Below are positions 7,481-17,100 of a DNA stretch of 64,000 nt, one piece after another. The translations under genes were made by a program, and so were the position numbers. Position 1 is the first letter of the stretch; the number at the start of each line of letters is the position of its first letter. The notes under the pieces were generated by a model that saw only the letters and a program-made list of their open reading frames with translations, was not told the origin of the DNA and searched no databases. The DNA is from Gallionella sp. (GTDB taxonomy: Bacteria > Pseudomonadota > Gammaproteobacteria > Burkholderiales > Gallionellaceae): NCBI GenBank assembly GCA_028714075.1, contig JAQTMZ010000002.1, positions 124,001 to 188,000 on the forward strand, in the 5' to 3' direction.

Positions 7481-9556
7481 TTAATTTGGAATTAAATATT
7501 TACCAACTTTGATGCCAATCCCATTCTCTCTGGTCATTTCATTATTAAGCTGTCTATCTATTTCTTCACGGGCGCTTATTGAAAGCATCCAGCCTAATGG
7601 GAGAGGTACGTTTCCATTTTCTAGTCCGACAAAAATATATTGGCCATTTGGAATTTCAACTTCCTTATTTATTGCCATTTGAGAATAACTGCCTCGTGCA
7701 TCTCTGGTGTTAAGCAAGGTACGCAAAGGGGACAGAGCTTCGTTCATGAATGTGGCAACGGAAGGCTTTTCAATTTCATAATGATGATCCGCTTTCTTCG
7801 GATCGTTGCTAATCATTATTACGATTGGAATAATCTTATTTCTGATATCAGCAAATTCTTGTTCATTTAGTACACCTAGCGCTGCTGACAAAATTTCGCT
7901 TGCAGTTGCAGCCCCAGAGTTTTCAAAATATCCTCCATCAACAATGTGCCCCCATACTTTATTGGATTTCCCATCTTGAATTGTTCCTGCAGGACTAACA
8001 TATGTGAACCTTGCGCTCCCGTGGATGGCAGTACTAAACGGAATCTCATTTTTTATAATACTCTGAGCATCAAACGCATCTACAAATTCTGGCTTCCCTT
8101 CAACTTTACTAATAACCGAAAGATTGCTAAATATAAACCGTTTACCAGTTTCAACAGATGTGCTATTAAAAAATAATGCAGGCAGTTCAGCTTTCGTATC
8201 CGACTCCCATAACTTATTGAATGAGTCTGACATCCGGTTATTTTCAATACTCTTTTTCCAACTAGCTTCCCATGCGCCTTCGAGGGATTTTGCTCTATCG
8301 AATGAATTAATGCCTATGGGTAAAAATCGTTGAATAAGATCGGGATAAAGCATGGTTGCGATGGTTGGTGATAGGAAGTCTCTAGACAAAATGTTACTTG
8401 AGCAACTAAATAATGCTGCCTTATTAGCTTCATCACGACACATTTTGAAACTATTTCCCTCCTTTTGTTCTTTTACCAATAAGTTAAAAATACCTGCCCC
8501 GAGGCTTCCGCCAGATATACCGCTTATTGCAAAGACATGAGTGGCGAAATTAGGATATTTATCTTGCAATGAGGTTAGAACAGCAGCAGTCCAATATGCC
8601 GCCCTAATACCACCACCTTCTGCGGCAACAATAAAAACCGGATATTTATTTTGACTAGCAGAAATTTCAGCCTGGCGAGTTGTGAGCCAATGCTTGGTGT
8701 GATCACTTACAGAGGCTTTTTTGGCTAAAGGAGTATTACTATTTATTGTTCTGATCTCATGGTTATCGTTGTAATAGCTAAATGCAATAGCAAATACAAG
8801 GAGGAGCGTCAGAATGGGGAAATTGTAACGGCTTCCCCAGTAAACAAATAAACTGCCAACAGGTACCCAGGCAATAGCAGCAAGCAATATGATCGTTGCT
8901 GCCCCTATGTGCGGTGCAGCCCGTATTGGTGCGAGAGTGAATACCACAAAGCAAACAAAGGCCAATAATGCAAGAAACCAAATCTGAGTCTTTATGTCCT
9001 TATCAAAATCTCTAAAATGCTTGACAGTATTTTGTTCTTCGATAGGCATAATTTTTAAGATGCTACGACGCTTCCAGACAAATATAAAAAAGAAAATACA
9101 TAAGGCTAGTTGGATTAAAGCTAGAATTTGTAAGATAGAAGCCGCGTGATTGTTAGTATGATCATAAGCAGACTTAGCTAATAACAACGCAGCAATAACA
9201 GAGAGGAACACAAGTAGCCCAAGTAATCTTGGTATCCATCTCTTCAAGGAAATGATTCTTGAGCTGTCTTTTGATGTTGTATCCGTAAAATTAAACCTAA
9301 GCATCTGGCGAGCTACGCCCCAAGTGGCATAGGCTAATATTGGTACTGCAAATGTAAATAAGAGTAGTTCAATAATATTTTTTTGGAAATCTTTAGTTTC
9401 ACCTAACCCTCGCAAGGCTTCTTGTCCTTGCTGAACAAGTACCAAAAAGCATGCAACTACTATTACGGTTATTGCGCTAAAGCGACATGGCTTAAGCACA
9501 CTAAACAAGTCCTTTAACCAGCTCCACATAGTGCACAAAACAGAAAATAATCGCAT
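7481..9556 (-). CDS. Membrane-anchored patatin-like phospholipase
   Basis: A 691-residue protein with a multi-pass N-terminal membrane region (about six hydrophobic segments within residues 25-265) and a C-terminal patatin lipase domain. The catalytic elements are clear: oxyanion loop EGGGIRAAYW (about residue 316), nucleophile elbow GISGGS with the serine near 348, and the catalytic aspartate in VDGGYFENSGA (about 540). Patatins hydrolyse acyl chains of phospholipids. The ATG at 9556 has a GAGG ribosome site; a GTG two codons earlier is possible. It stands alone, upstream of an LpxR-like gene in the same direction, with an 80-bp gap. In bacteria such enzymes occur in defence, lipid turnover and virulence. 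Confidence 0.88.
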   Translation of the reverse strand: MRLFSVLCTMWSWLKDLFSVLKPCRFSAITVIVVACFLVLVQQGQEALRGLGETKDFQKNIIELLLFTFAVPILAYATWGVARQMLRFNFTDTTSKDSSRIISLKRWIPRLLGLLVFLSVIAALLLAKSAYDHTNNHAASILQILALIQLALCIFFFIFVWKRRSILKIMPIEEQNTVKHFRDFDKDIKTQIWFLALLAFVCFVVFTLAPIRAAPHIGAATIILLAAIAWVPVGSLFVYWGSRYNFPILTLLLVFAIAFSYYNDNHEIRTINSNTPLAKKASVSDHTKHWLTTRQAEISASQNKYPVFIVAAEGGGIRAAYWTAAVLTSLQDKYPNFATHVFAISGISGGSLGAGIFNLLVKEQKEGNSFKMCRDEANKAALFSCSSNILSRDFLSPTIATMLYPDLIQRFLPIGINSFDRAKSLEGAWEASWKKSIENNRMSDSFNKLWESDTKAELPALFFNSTSVETGKRFIFSNLSVISKVEGKPEFVDAFDAQSIIKNEIPFSTAIHGSARFTYVSPAGTIQDGKSNKVWGHIVDGGYFENSGAATASEILSAALGVLNEQEFADIRNKIIPIVIMISNDPKKADHHYEIEKPSVATFMNEALSPLRTLLNTRDARGSYSQMAINKEVEIPNGQYIFVGLENGNVPLPLGWMLSISAREEIDRQLNNEMTRENGIGIKVGKYLIPN

Positions 9557-9640
9557 ACCCACGCCTCTTTGATATTAAGAACCTAATTGAGCTTAAATTT
9601 TAGAATCGCTTTATCATGCCTCTGGATACTTAGAGCTCTA

Positions 9641-10759
9641 TCAGAGATCCCATTCAAAATTCAGTGTGGCAAAGTTGAAAATTGCCGCTGACCCGGCAGG
9701 AGAGCGGAATTCCGATCCGCGTCGATGGATCAGTAAACTCAGCCTGGCACCATCCTTTTTTAAATCATCGTTATATTTCAGCCCTAGTACACCACCAAAG
9801 GTAAGCTGGGGAACAATTTGCTTGCTGCTCAAATAGGATACATGTGGATCTCTCCGCAACAGGCTGCCATCAATGAAGGTATTGTGAAGCACGCCCTTTA
9901 TATCCAATCGTGCTAGTAAGTACGCTGCATTGTCGGTTTCTTTGAACTGACCGATAGACGGGCTCTCGATTGCATTGGGTGCTTCGTCGGTTAATTTGCT
10001 ACCAAAACGAACCGTAAATCCGCCGTTGACATAGTCAAACAGCGTTCCTACTGCACCACCATAATGGCCAGAAAAATCAAGATGTGACTGACCGTCGTTG
10101 CTTGGGTATTTCCATCGCTTGATGTGTGAGTAGCTGAGCTGAACCCCAGGTTCTGCCTTGATCTGATTGCCCCAGCCAGACGGCATGGTCGAATTACTGG
10201 CTGCATGGATCACTCTCTGCAACTGTTCGGCACCAGAAATGGGGCCAGTCACGCCCACATCCAGTTCTAGCGTTTCCAGTTCATCCTTGTTTCTTTGTTT
10301 TGCCGATTGCTGCCGTTTGTCATACGGCTGTCTTTGCGCCACGATGCCGGCATACAACCAACCACCCCAGAAGCGATCCATCGGCTGCGGCGTGGCCACG
10401 GTGAGATTTTTCGGAGTGAACATCAACTGGCCGATGACATTCCCCGTCTGTATGGTGTAAGTGTCCTCCCCGTTGGGTTGAATGTCGCGTAGCCTCTCTA
10501 TTTGACCACTCAGAAAATTTGGTAGGTATTTGGGAACACAATCTTTTTGGTAGCTGTTGTAATACTTAAAGCCGTTCGTATACCACTTGTCAGAGCGGCC
10601 AAATAACTTCCCGGTGAGTACATCGTTTTCCCACAATAAATGCTTGCCGCTCTCTGCTGCGCATTCGTCAGAAGGTTTCGGTGTGCCATCTGCCCATACC
10701 GTTCCGCAACACATCCACAATAAAACCAGCAACTGGCCACTTACTTTCCAGAATTTCAT
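9641..10759 (-). CDS. LpxR-like outer-membrane lipid A deacylase (DUF2219)
   Basis: A 372-residue exported beta-barrel protein. It has a signal peptide (MKFWKVSGQLLVLLWMCCGTVWA) followed by LLWENDVLTGKLFGRSDKWY and TNGFKYY, which match the LpxR/DUF2219 family start, and it ends in a strand with terminal aromatic/Leu residues (FNFATLNFEWDL) typical of barrels. LpxR removes the 3' acyloxyacyl chains of lipid A in the outer membrane. The start at 10759 is chosen for the signal peptide; a longer frame adds 51 residues with no signal. It lies between the patatin gene and a small secreted protein gene, so three cargo genes in a row share orientation. Confidence 0.8.
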   Translation of the reverse strand: MKFWKVSGQLLVLLWMCCGTVWADGTPKPSDECAAESGKHLLWENDVLTGKLFGRSDKWYTNGFKYYNSYQKDCVPKYLPNFLSGQIERLRDIQPNGEDTYTIQTGNVIGQLMFTPKNLTVATPQPMDRFWGGWLYAGIVAQRQPYDKRQQSAKQRNKDELETLELDVGVTGPISGAEQLQRVIHAASNSTMPSGWGNQIKAEPGVQLSYSHIKRWKYPSNDGQSHLDFSGHYGGAVGTLFDYVNGGFTVRFGSKLTDEAPNAIESPSIGQFKETDNAAYLLARLDIKGVLHNTFIDGSLLRRDPHVSYLSSKQIVPQLTFGGVLGLKYNDDLKKDGARLSLLIHRRGSEFRSPAGSAAIFNFATLNFEWDL

Positions 10760-10908
10760 ATACCCCCCCATTGGCAGCAACCTCTCTTTGGAGATGCTGC
10801 TGCGCGCAAATTGTGATAAAAAACACCCGTATGCCATTCTTGATGCTTTAGCTGTACCTCTCACCAATTTTATAGTTGCCATGAGCCATTTCGTTGCTCT
10901 ATCCAATG

Positions 10909-11322
10909 TCAAAGAAGAGGATGCTGGCGGGTTTTTATGGCATTACTCCTTGTAGCATGCTCAATGCAAACCCTTAGTTTTGATGGGATGATCTTTGCAT
11001 TACTGAGAATAAATTTTTTGATTTCCGACTCTTCATTTGTGACACTGCCATCCCAAACCGTGAGGTAGATGTTTTGCATGGGATTATCGTAAAAATACAG
11101 AAAGCCTTTGTCGTTGCCGTGATTGTTGATATAGATGACATGCCAGTGAAGATACTGGTACGACTGAAGAATTTCAGTAGATTCAATATTGAACTTTTTT
11201 GGGATAACAGAAGCCAGTTGATTTTTGCGGCTTTCGCTAAGAGAAGTATCTACACCATCGCAAGGCGATGCTAATGCAGTACATGTAACTAATGAAGTAA
11301 GGCTTAAAAACAAGAATTTCAT
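10909..11322 (-). CDS. Small exported protein of unknown function
   Basis: A 137-residue protein with a signal peptide (MKFLFLSLTSLVTCTALAS) and a mature part with two cysteines (SPCDGVD and RVCIEHA). The middle, HWHVIYINNHGNDKGFLYFYD, looks like a beta-rich domain. It lies 150 bp upstream of the LpxR-like gene in the same direction and may be co-transcribed. I do not recognise the family. The ribosome site is weak, which lowers confidence slightly. Confidence 0.6.
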   Translation of the reverse strand: MKFLFLSLTSLVTCTALASPCDGVDTSLSESRKNQLASVIPKKFNIESTEILQSYQYLHWHVIYINNHGNDKGFLYFYDNPMQNIYLTVWDGSVTNEESEIKKFILSNAKIIPSKLRVCIEHATRSNAIKTRQHPLL

Positions 11323-11423
11323 GACAAATAGTAAATGAACAAAATTACCTAATTAATGCTATTTGTTGAATAGATAATATCTAAAGCCTAGTAACAAATT
11401 GAACCACGCCATTTACAATCTGC

Positions 11424-11473
11424 ATATATGCCGAAATATCTATATATTTCTATATAGATATTTCGGCATATAT
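11424..11473. repeat. Perfect 23-bp-stem palindrome in a divergent intergenic region
   Basis: ATATATGCCGAAATATCT... at 11424-11446 is exactly complementary to 11451-11473, with only TTTC between the arms. It lies in the 445-bp gap between two diverging cargo genes (starts at 11322 and 11768). A palindrome this long could be an operator, a recombination or resolution site, or the fold of a small RNA. No T-run follows on either side, so it is not a simple terminator. The rest of the gap shows no gene. Confidence 0.85.
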
Positions 11474-11767
11474 CAATAAAGGGTTTTTGCTGCTATGTTG
11501 CGCGCTATGTATTTTAAGCTCCCATTGTTACTTGGGTGGAGTAGTAAAAATGCATAACACTCGCCAATAGTATTGAAATACAGGCCATGGCATCGACAGT
11601 TGTTTACACGATAACACGTATTTAATACGTACTTAACGTCAAACAGTGTCTATGCGCTTGGCTTACCAACAGAAATGGCGATATGGCGAAGTAGTCTAGT
11701 ACTTAAAAACGGGGATGATTTAATAGCCTTAGAGGCGAGCTTTCCATAATTCTAAAGGAGACACAAT

Positions 11768-12064
11768 ATGGCAGCGCATGATGATTTACAGTTACATCCG
11801 ACTTTTTCATTGCATATCTTGCCTTGCTTCCAAGAAAAAGTGAATGCAATTGGTAGCGAAAATTCCATTAGTTGCATGAAGAAGGCTATAAAAGATGGAA
11901 ACCCAATTGGATTTGATCTTGGTGATATAAATCAAGTCAAAGCAAAATCACAAAAAATCTTGCTTGAGGTTGCAGCAGGAAATATGCCTCAGGGAGGGCC
12001 TGCGTGGGGCATAAATAGAGTACGTAACTTTGCACGTTGGATGGATCAGGGGTATGCCCCGTGA
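11768..12064 (+). CDS. Hypothetical 98-residue cytoplasmic protein
   Basis: The ATG has a strong AAAGGAGA ribosome site, so this is very likely a real gene. The protein has no signal peptide or membrane segment. Its C-terminus (GNMPQGGPAWGINRVRNFARWM) resembles the short MPxGGPxW...F.RWM motif found at the end of assorted exported or heme-associated proteins, which is not enough to assign a function. It stands alone before a 312-bp gap. Confidence 0.65.
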   Translation: MAAHDDLQLHPTFSLHILPCFQEKVNAIGSENSISCMKKAIKDGNPIGFDLGDINQVKAKSQKILLEVAAGNMPQGGPAWGINRVRNFARWMDQGYAP

Positions 12065-12376
12065 ATAAACTGTATATGTGGTAGTTCTGATTTGATCTAA
12101 TAGAAGATGTCTGATTTTCGGCCAAAACTGCCATTATTAATCAGTCTGAATTACTTCCGGTAAGCGTACTATAGTCGCCGTTAATTTGGTACTGAAAATG
12201 GCAGTTAGGTCAGCCAATACCCCTTGCGACACAATCACTGGTGACCGCCCCAGTAATATGGTTAAACTCTCACAACATTCGGTATAGACTTCCTCGGATG
12301 GCCAGCCAGCAGGGGCTGCATACCTCGCATATGACAAAGGCGTTTGTTCCGTGGCGCTGTGACAGGAGAAGAATAA
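12065..12376. other. Gap with a possible minus-strand gene remnant
   Basis: No gene with a credible start is seen. A minus-strand frame ending at 12137 reads PSEEVYTECCESLTILLGRS and looks protein-like for about 55 residues before running into a region antisense to the DUF6765 gene. It may be the tail of a decayed gene. The plus strand holds the AGGAG ribosome site of the next gene at its right edge. Confidence 0.35.
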
Positions 12377-13465
12377 ATGCAGATCGATTTTCATCATGCT
12401 GTTACTTACGTCGTCGCCCGTATGGCTGGATTTACGCATGCCAATGCGAACATCGTTGCATACTCTGCCCAATACGTCGACGATTCGATAACGGACGGCT
12501 TCATCGAGTTTGGCAATGGAATGCGTTATCGCAGGTTTGCCACAGCGCACCCTACGAAGGACATACAGAATGTCACGAACAACAACGAAAACGCGCAAAG
12601 CTGGCAGCCGTTCCACTTTCTTCCCGGCAATGCCGGGCAGGCGGCTGATGCCGATACGACAGGTATTTCCTATGAAGACCGGTTGATCTGCCTACCGGAT
12701 AGTCCTGTGGCAAAGGCGATGATGGCTTCCGTGATCGCTACGCGGAATGCTCCTTGGGGCCTCCATCGCCTAGGCCTCGCTTCGCATGTCTTTGCCGACA
12801 CCTTTGCCCACCAAGAGTTCGTAGGCCTGAACCATTCACTCAATGACGTCAACGATGATATCCAAACTTTTTCCGGGGAGCCGTTGAAGCGACTGCCGCT
12901 GCCTCCCGTCGGTCACGCCAAAGTCGATACCTACCCGGATCGACCGTATCTGGCATGGACCTACACGAAAGGCAACGGCAAGTCTGTCAAACGCGACAAC
13001 ACCGAAATTTTCACGACTGCAGCCACGCGGATGTTCGAGGAGTTTAAGCGCTTCCAGGCCGGTGAGGCTACGGCTGTCGTTCCGCAGATTCCGGAGCCAG
13101 ACCAGAAGGCATTAGCAGAGATGTTCAGCTCACTGGTAACCGACAAGGAGAAGGATCGGCACGACAAGTGGCTTGAAGCTATCGAGGCGGGTCACTTCAG
13201 CTTTGGCAAGGCACCGCTCAAGTATGACGGCAGCGGCACAGATAGTTGGAAAAGCTGTGCATTGGGGCAGAGCTATATCGAAGGGCTGGCTAACCGTATC
13301 AAGGAAGCAACGCATGATGAGGTCGGGATCAGCGTAAACATCAAAGCCGATAATGCAGGCGTTTTCTTGGAAAGCGACTACAAGCGCTTCCACGATGCGG
13401 TCCGAATGCATCGTCACCAGATGCTTACAGAGGTGTTCCCGTCATTCGGATTACACATTGGGTGA
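12377..13465 (+). CDS. DUF6765 protein, zinc-phospholipase-C-like
   Basis: A 362-residue protein starting MQIDFHHAVTYVVARMAGF, the hallmark N-terminus of the DUF6765 family. It contains several histidine and aspartate clusters spaced like the zinc ligands of phospholipase C/S1-P1 nuclease folds, notably HRLGLASHVFADTFAHQEFVG (residues about 130-150) and DFHH at the start. The family has no settled function; a metal-dependent hydrolase acting on lipids or nucleic acid is a reasonable inference. No signal peptide is seen. The ATG has a good AGGAG site. It lies upstream of the exported CHAT gene, separated by 690 bp of decayed sequence. Confidence 0.7.
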   Translation: MQIDFHHAVTYVVARMAGFTHANANIVAYSAQYVDDSITDGFIEFGNGMRYRRFATAHPTKDIQNVTNNNENAQSWQPFHFLPGNAGQAADADTTGISYEDRLICLPDSPVAKAMMASVIATRNAPWGLHRLGLASHVFADTFAHQEFVGLNHSLNDVNDDIQTFSGEPLKRLPLPPVGHAKVDTYPDRPYLAWTYTKGNGKSVKRDNTEIFTTAATRMFEEFKRFQAGEATAVVPQIPEPDQKALAEMFSSLVTDKEKDRHDKWLEAIEAGHFSFGKAPLKYDGSGTDSWKSCALGQSYIEGLANRIKEATHDEVGISVNIKADNAGVFLESDYKRFHDAVRMHRHQMLTEVFPSFGLHIG

Positions 13466-13566
13466 TCAAGGAGGTTTGCTAGCATTATCAAGTTAAGCTT
13501 TATGTGTAGTAATTTCGACTTGATCTGCAGTCATTTTCGTCTGGGCTGGAGAGTCAGCCACAACGC

Positions 13567-13662
13567 GAGCGTAGTGTACGCAATATATCGTTGGACAATA
13601 TCGAGAAAATTGCAAAAGCCTTCGACGTGCCGATAGCAAAGTTGTTCAGGCCGAATACGTAA
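13567..13662 (+). pseudogene. C-terminal remnant of an XRE-type repressor
   Basis: The plus strand reads ERSVRNISLDNIEKIAKAFD then VPIAKLF and a stop, which is the end of an Xre/Cro-family helix-turn-helix domain. No start or first helices are present upstream in frame. The intact paralogue at 20289-20543 has the related ending SNIEKIADALNV. This fragment is therefore a broken regulator gene. Confidence 0.75.
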
Positions 13663-13675
13663 GGTATCGGCTTTC

Positions 13676-14110
13676 CTAACTAGCGAGAACGGCGATTATT
13701 ACTGGTTGACCACTTTTCTGCCAGCTTATGACGTACTTCACAGCGACCGATCCTCGGCCTTTGCTGACTTTGAAGGTGTACCAAGGATATGGCTGTAATG
13801 GGACGGTTACCTGTCGCTGAAAAAACTGTTTGTCATAACCTCTCAGTCCGAATGACATTGTAAAACTGGAAAATTTAGCTGTAGAAGTTTAGCGGTTCCC
13901 TGAATCGAAGCACGGCCATTTCCATCTTTACTTGTCGTGAGCGCTAAGCTCGGGTTACGGTCACGCGCTGAAGCAGATAACGGATGCCGTGTCACGCGTG
14001 TGCCCCCTGAGCTTCATCAATTCTGCCACAGGTGCATCCGATACTTTTAGTACGAATTCCATCAGTGAGTTGGCTGGTTGCGCACACACGCATATAATTC
14101 CCAAGCTGAC
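13676..14110 (-). pseudogene. Probable frameshifted gene remnant
   Basis: Read on the minus strand, three consecutive pieces in different frames look like protein: MEFVLKVSDAPVAELMKLRG, then ARDRNPSLALTTSKDGNGRA and SIQGTAKLLQLNFPVLQ, then SFGLRGYDKQFFQRQVTVPL and on to a stop at 13676. They fit one gene broken by at least two frameshifts. I do not recognise the family, and the reconstruction is by eye, so confidence is low. Confidence 0.35.
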
Positions 14111-14154
14111 GGAAGGTATATGATTGAAGCATAATCGAAATATAGGGGGGTGAC

Positions 14155-17100
14155 ATGCAACGCTACTTTACTTTCCTGGTGTTTTCCTGCGCTTGCCTGC
14201 TGGCCTCGATCTTGCCAGTCACCCACGCGGCGGCATCACTGACGCCAGAACCGACGGATCGCTCTGTGGGCCTGAAGTCGTTGGCTAGGGATATCTCGAA
14301 ACTAACGAAAACACAATCACAAGTGCTGCAAGACGCGGGGGACGACCTTCACGTCCTAGCCTTTTATTTGCAAGGAGATTTCGAGACGATTGCCAACAAA
14401 CCGGACCCCAACAAAGATGATTTCGCTTCCATCGGTCACATGTTTTGGGAACTTGCAATCGTGGCTCCGGGCATCTATCGATCGCTGCTGGCCGATCCTT
14501 CGATCCGAGGAAGGCTGTTTGAATCCGAAAAGTCCTTCCAAACCTCCATCTTTGCCGACAGCAGGTCCAATACCCACGCTAAAGCCCTGTTAGAACAAAT
14601 ACGACTGCTAGCTGAGAATATGGTTGCTGAAAGGCCTGACAAGAAAGCCGAGCGTATTGATAATGATTTTCATCTGAGCCGCAAGCTCAGCAAGATCAGC
14701 AGCCAGCAAGAATTGGACGCAGCACTTCAGAACCTAGGTGAAGCCCTCGGCAGCGCCAATGAGCTGCCGGTTTCGAGAAACCATGCAGCGGTCGTTTTAG
14801 TACTGGCAGCCAAGTTCCTGCATGGCCATTTGATCGCCGAAGCGAAAATAAAGGAGCTCGAATTCGGGAAATATCTGATGCGTTATCTGGGCGACGGGCA
14901 CAGGTGGCAGGCCTATGACCTGTTCAGGCATTTTGCCACCTTGGAGCCCGACGATGCCGCCATGGCTGCTAAGCTGGGAGAAGTCTTTTTGCAGACGCAT
15001 TGCAAGTCAGCCTCGAGCGCAGACTATGTTTGCCTTAACACGCTGTCGCTACTCCAGTTTCAGTATCAGATATTGCACGACCCCAGCCATCTCAGGAAGA
15101 CACGGGCCAGGCTTGATGAAGCGCTCAAGCAAAATCTGAAACTGAAACGTGTACTTTCCCAAGCGGACGTTCCGGGCAAGAAAGATTCTGTCGTCGAACT
15201 GCAGTCGTTGATCCCCCGGCTTGGCAACCTAGGAGGCGAGTACTGGTTCGAAGACAACTTACGCATATCGAACGAGCTTAATGCCGTTTCTTATTGGCTC
15301 ATCAAGGCGGCGGGGAAGAATCCGCAGCAGTTGGTGCGGATGCTGTCAAGCCAGCAAGACTCGTTCTTCTCTCCCAAAATCGAAAGCGAACTTTTGATGA
15401 TTATGACGATGGCCTATAGGCGGGCCATCGAACTGGAAGATGGCAAGGTCGCGCAGTTGGCCGCCAGTATGATGCGTAGCGAATTTGAAAAGAAGGCCGA
15501 GGGCATGTCTAGCAACAACCCGAAACTGCTACAAGTGCGAGTCTCGTTCGACATTATGGAACTGCTGGCTTTGCAGATTAGCAACAACCTGCCGCAGAGC
15601 CGACGGATTGTCCAGCGAATAAAATCCAATATCGCGCCCTTCCTGATGCAGCGGCGTGCGGTTGATGATGGCATCATGACTACCTGTCCACCGCCCGCCG
15701 AAGAGGATGGCTTCTTGGGGGACAGTGCGCAACCAGACTTCTTCGAGAGCGTGCATAACCTGATCACGCAACTGGAGATTCAGTGGGATATCAAAGAAGG
15801 AAAGCAGATATCGCTTCAGACCATCAATACCGCCCTGTCGCTGGATATTCGCGATCTGTTCAGACCTCAGCCGAGCGGTGCCTCTCGACAACTTAACAAC
15901 AATCAGGAAGAGCCACCCGAGCCCTTGTCGCCCGCACAGTTCATCATCCAATGGGAAAAGGTCTATCGGCCCGCATTTGTCGGTAATACTGATAAGCTTA
16001 GACAGGCTGCAACCACTATCAAGTGCCTATTGGGTCAGCCGAGCCTCGAAATGAAGCTATCTGCTGACTTAATCAATAAGCGCAGTACCGAAAAGGCCGA
16101 ACTTGGTAAAGCAATCTTCCACTTGATTGAGGACAGTGGCACGCTAGCCCAAGGGCGGGTTCGGGTCGCGGATGACGATTTCCGCCTGCTGCAGCTGGTC
16201 TCCGTCCTTCAAGCGCATACGGGCATCAGCGCGGCCGCCGCACGTTCGGTTTTCCCCAGCGAGGTGCGTGAACAGGTGCGGCAGGTGGAGGCCGACCTCG
16301 GTAATCTGAAGCGCAATATCGATTCCATCCAGAGCATGGTGAACTTTGTTAAGCAGGGGGGGGGCCCGCAAGGCGGCATGCTCTCCACACTGATGCAGGT
16401 GGCCATTGCCTATCCCGATGCCTATGCAAAGTATTCGAACCTAAGGCAACAAAGCATTACGACACTTGACGGCATCACCAAGGTGCTGGGAAGCGATGAG
16501 GCTGCCGTGCTGTTCTCATCCGCTGGCGAAAAATTGCTGGCGGTGGTGGTCAGGAAAAGCGGCGGAACTATCATTCCGATCAAGGTGTCGGTGTCGACCC
16601 TGCAAGCCACCGTGTCCCAGTTGCTCGCAAGCCTTCGCTTGCCGAGCGACCGCATCCACTCCCTGCCGTCCAAGTTTCGCGCGGACGCGGCCTGGAAGGT
16701 GTATCAACAGGTATTCCAACCCTTTGAAGACTCGCTGGCCGGGGCGTCAACGGTGTACCTGGTGGGCGGAGAAGTGCTGGCGGACCTTCCGTTCCAGACA
16801 TTGCTGACTGCGCAGCCGCCGCCACAGGATAAGGTTGATTTCTCCACGTATCGCCGATTGAGCTGGCTAGGCGACAGATTTGCATTTGTCTCCCTGCCTT
16901 CGATGCACAGCCTGCGGCGGCTGTCAGAACGGCACAGGCAGGACACCGCGGCTAAGTTGTGGGGCGTCGGCGAGCCAGCCATATCGGCCACCGCTCTCCA
17001 AGCGATGAAGCTCGTGGGGATTCCTGATACGGCACACCTTCTTGTCAGGGCCGGCAAACCCGACGACCCGCAGCCCTTGCTGGGTGCCCGTGCCACCTAT

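Noticed and set aside
12137-12616. 159-residue minus-strand gene at the start of the DUF6765 gene
   Set aside because: Its first two thirds are antisense to a strongly supported gene. Only the last ~55 residues look protein-like, so I note a possible remnant rather than a gene.
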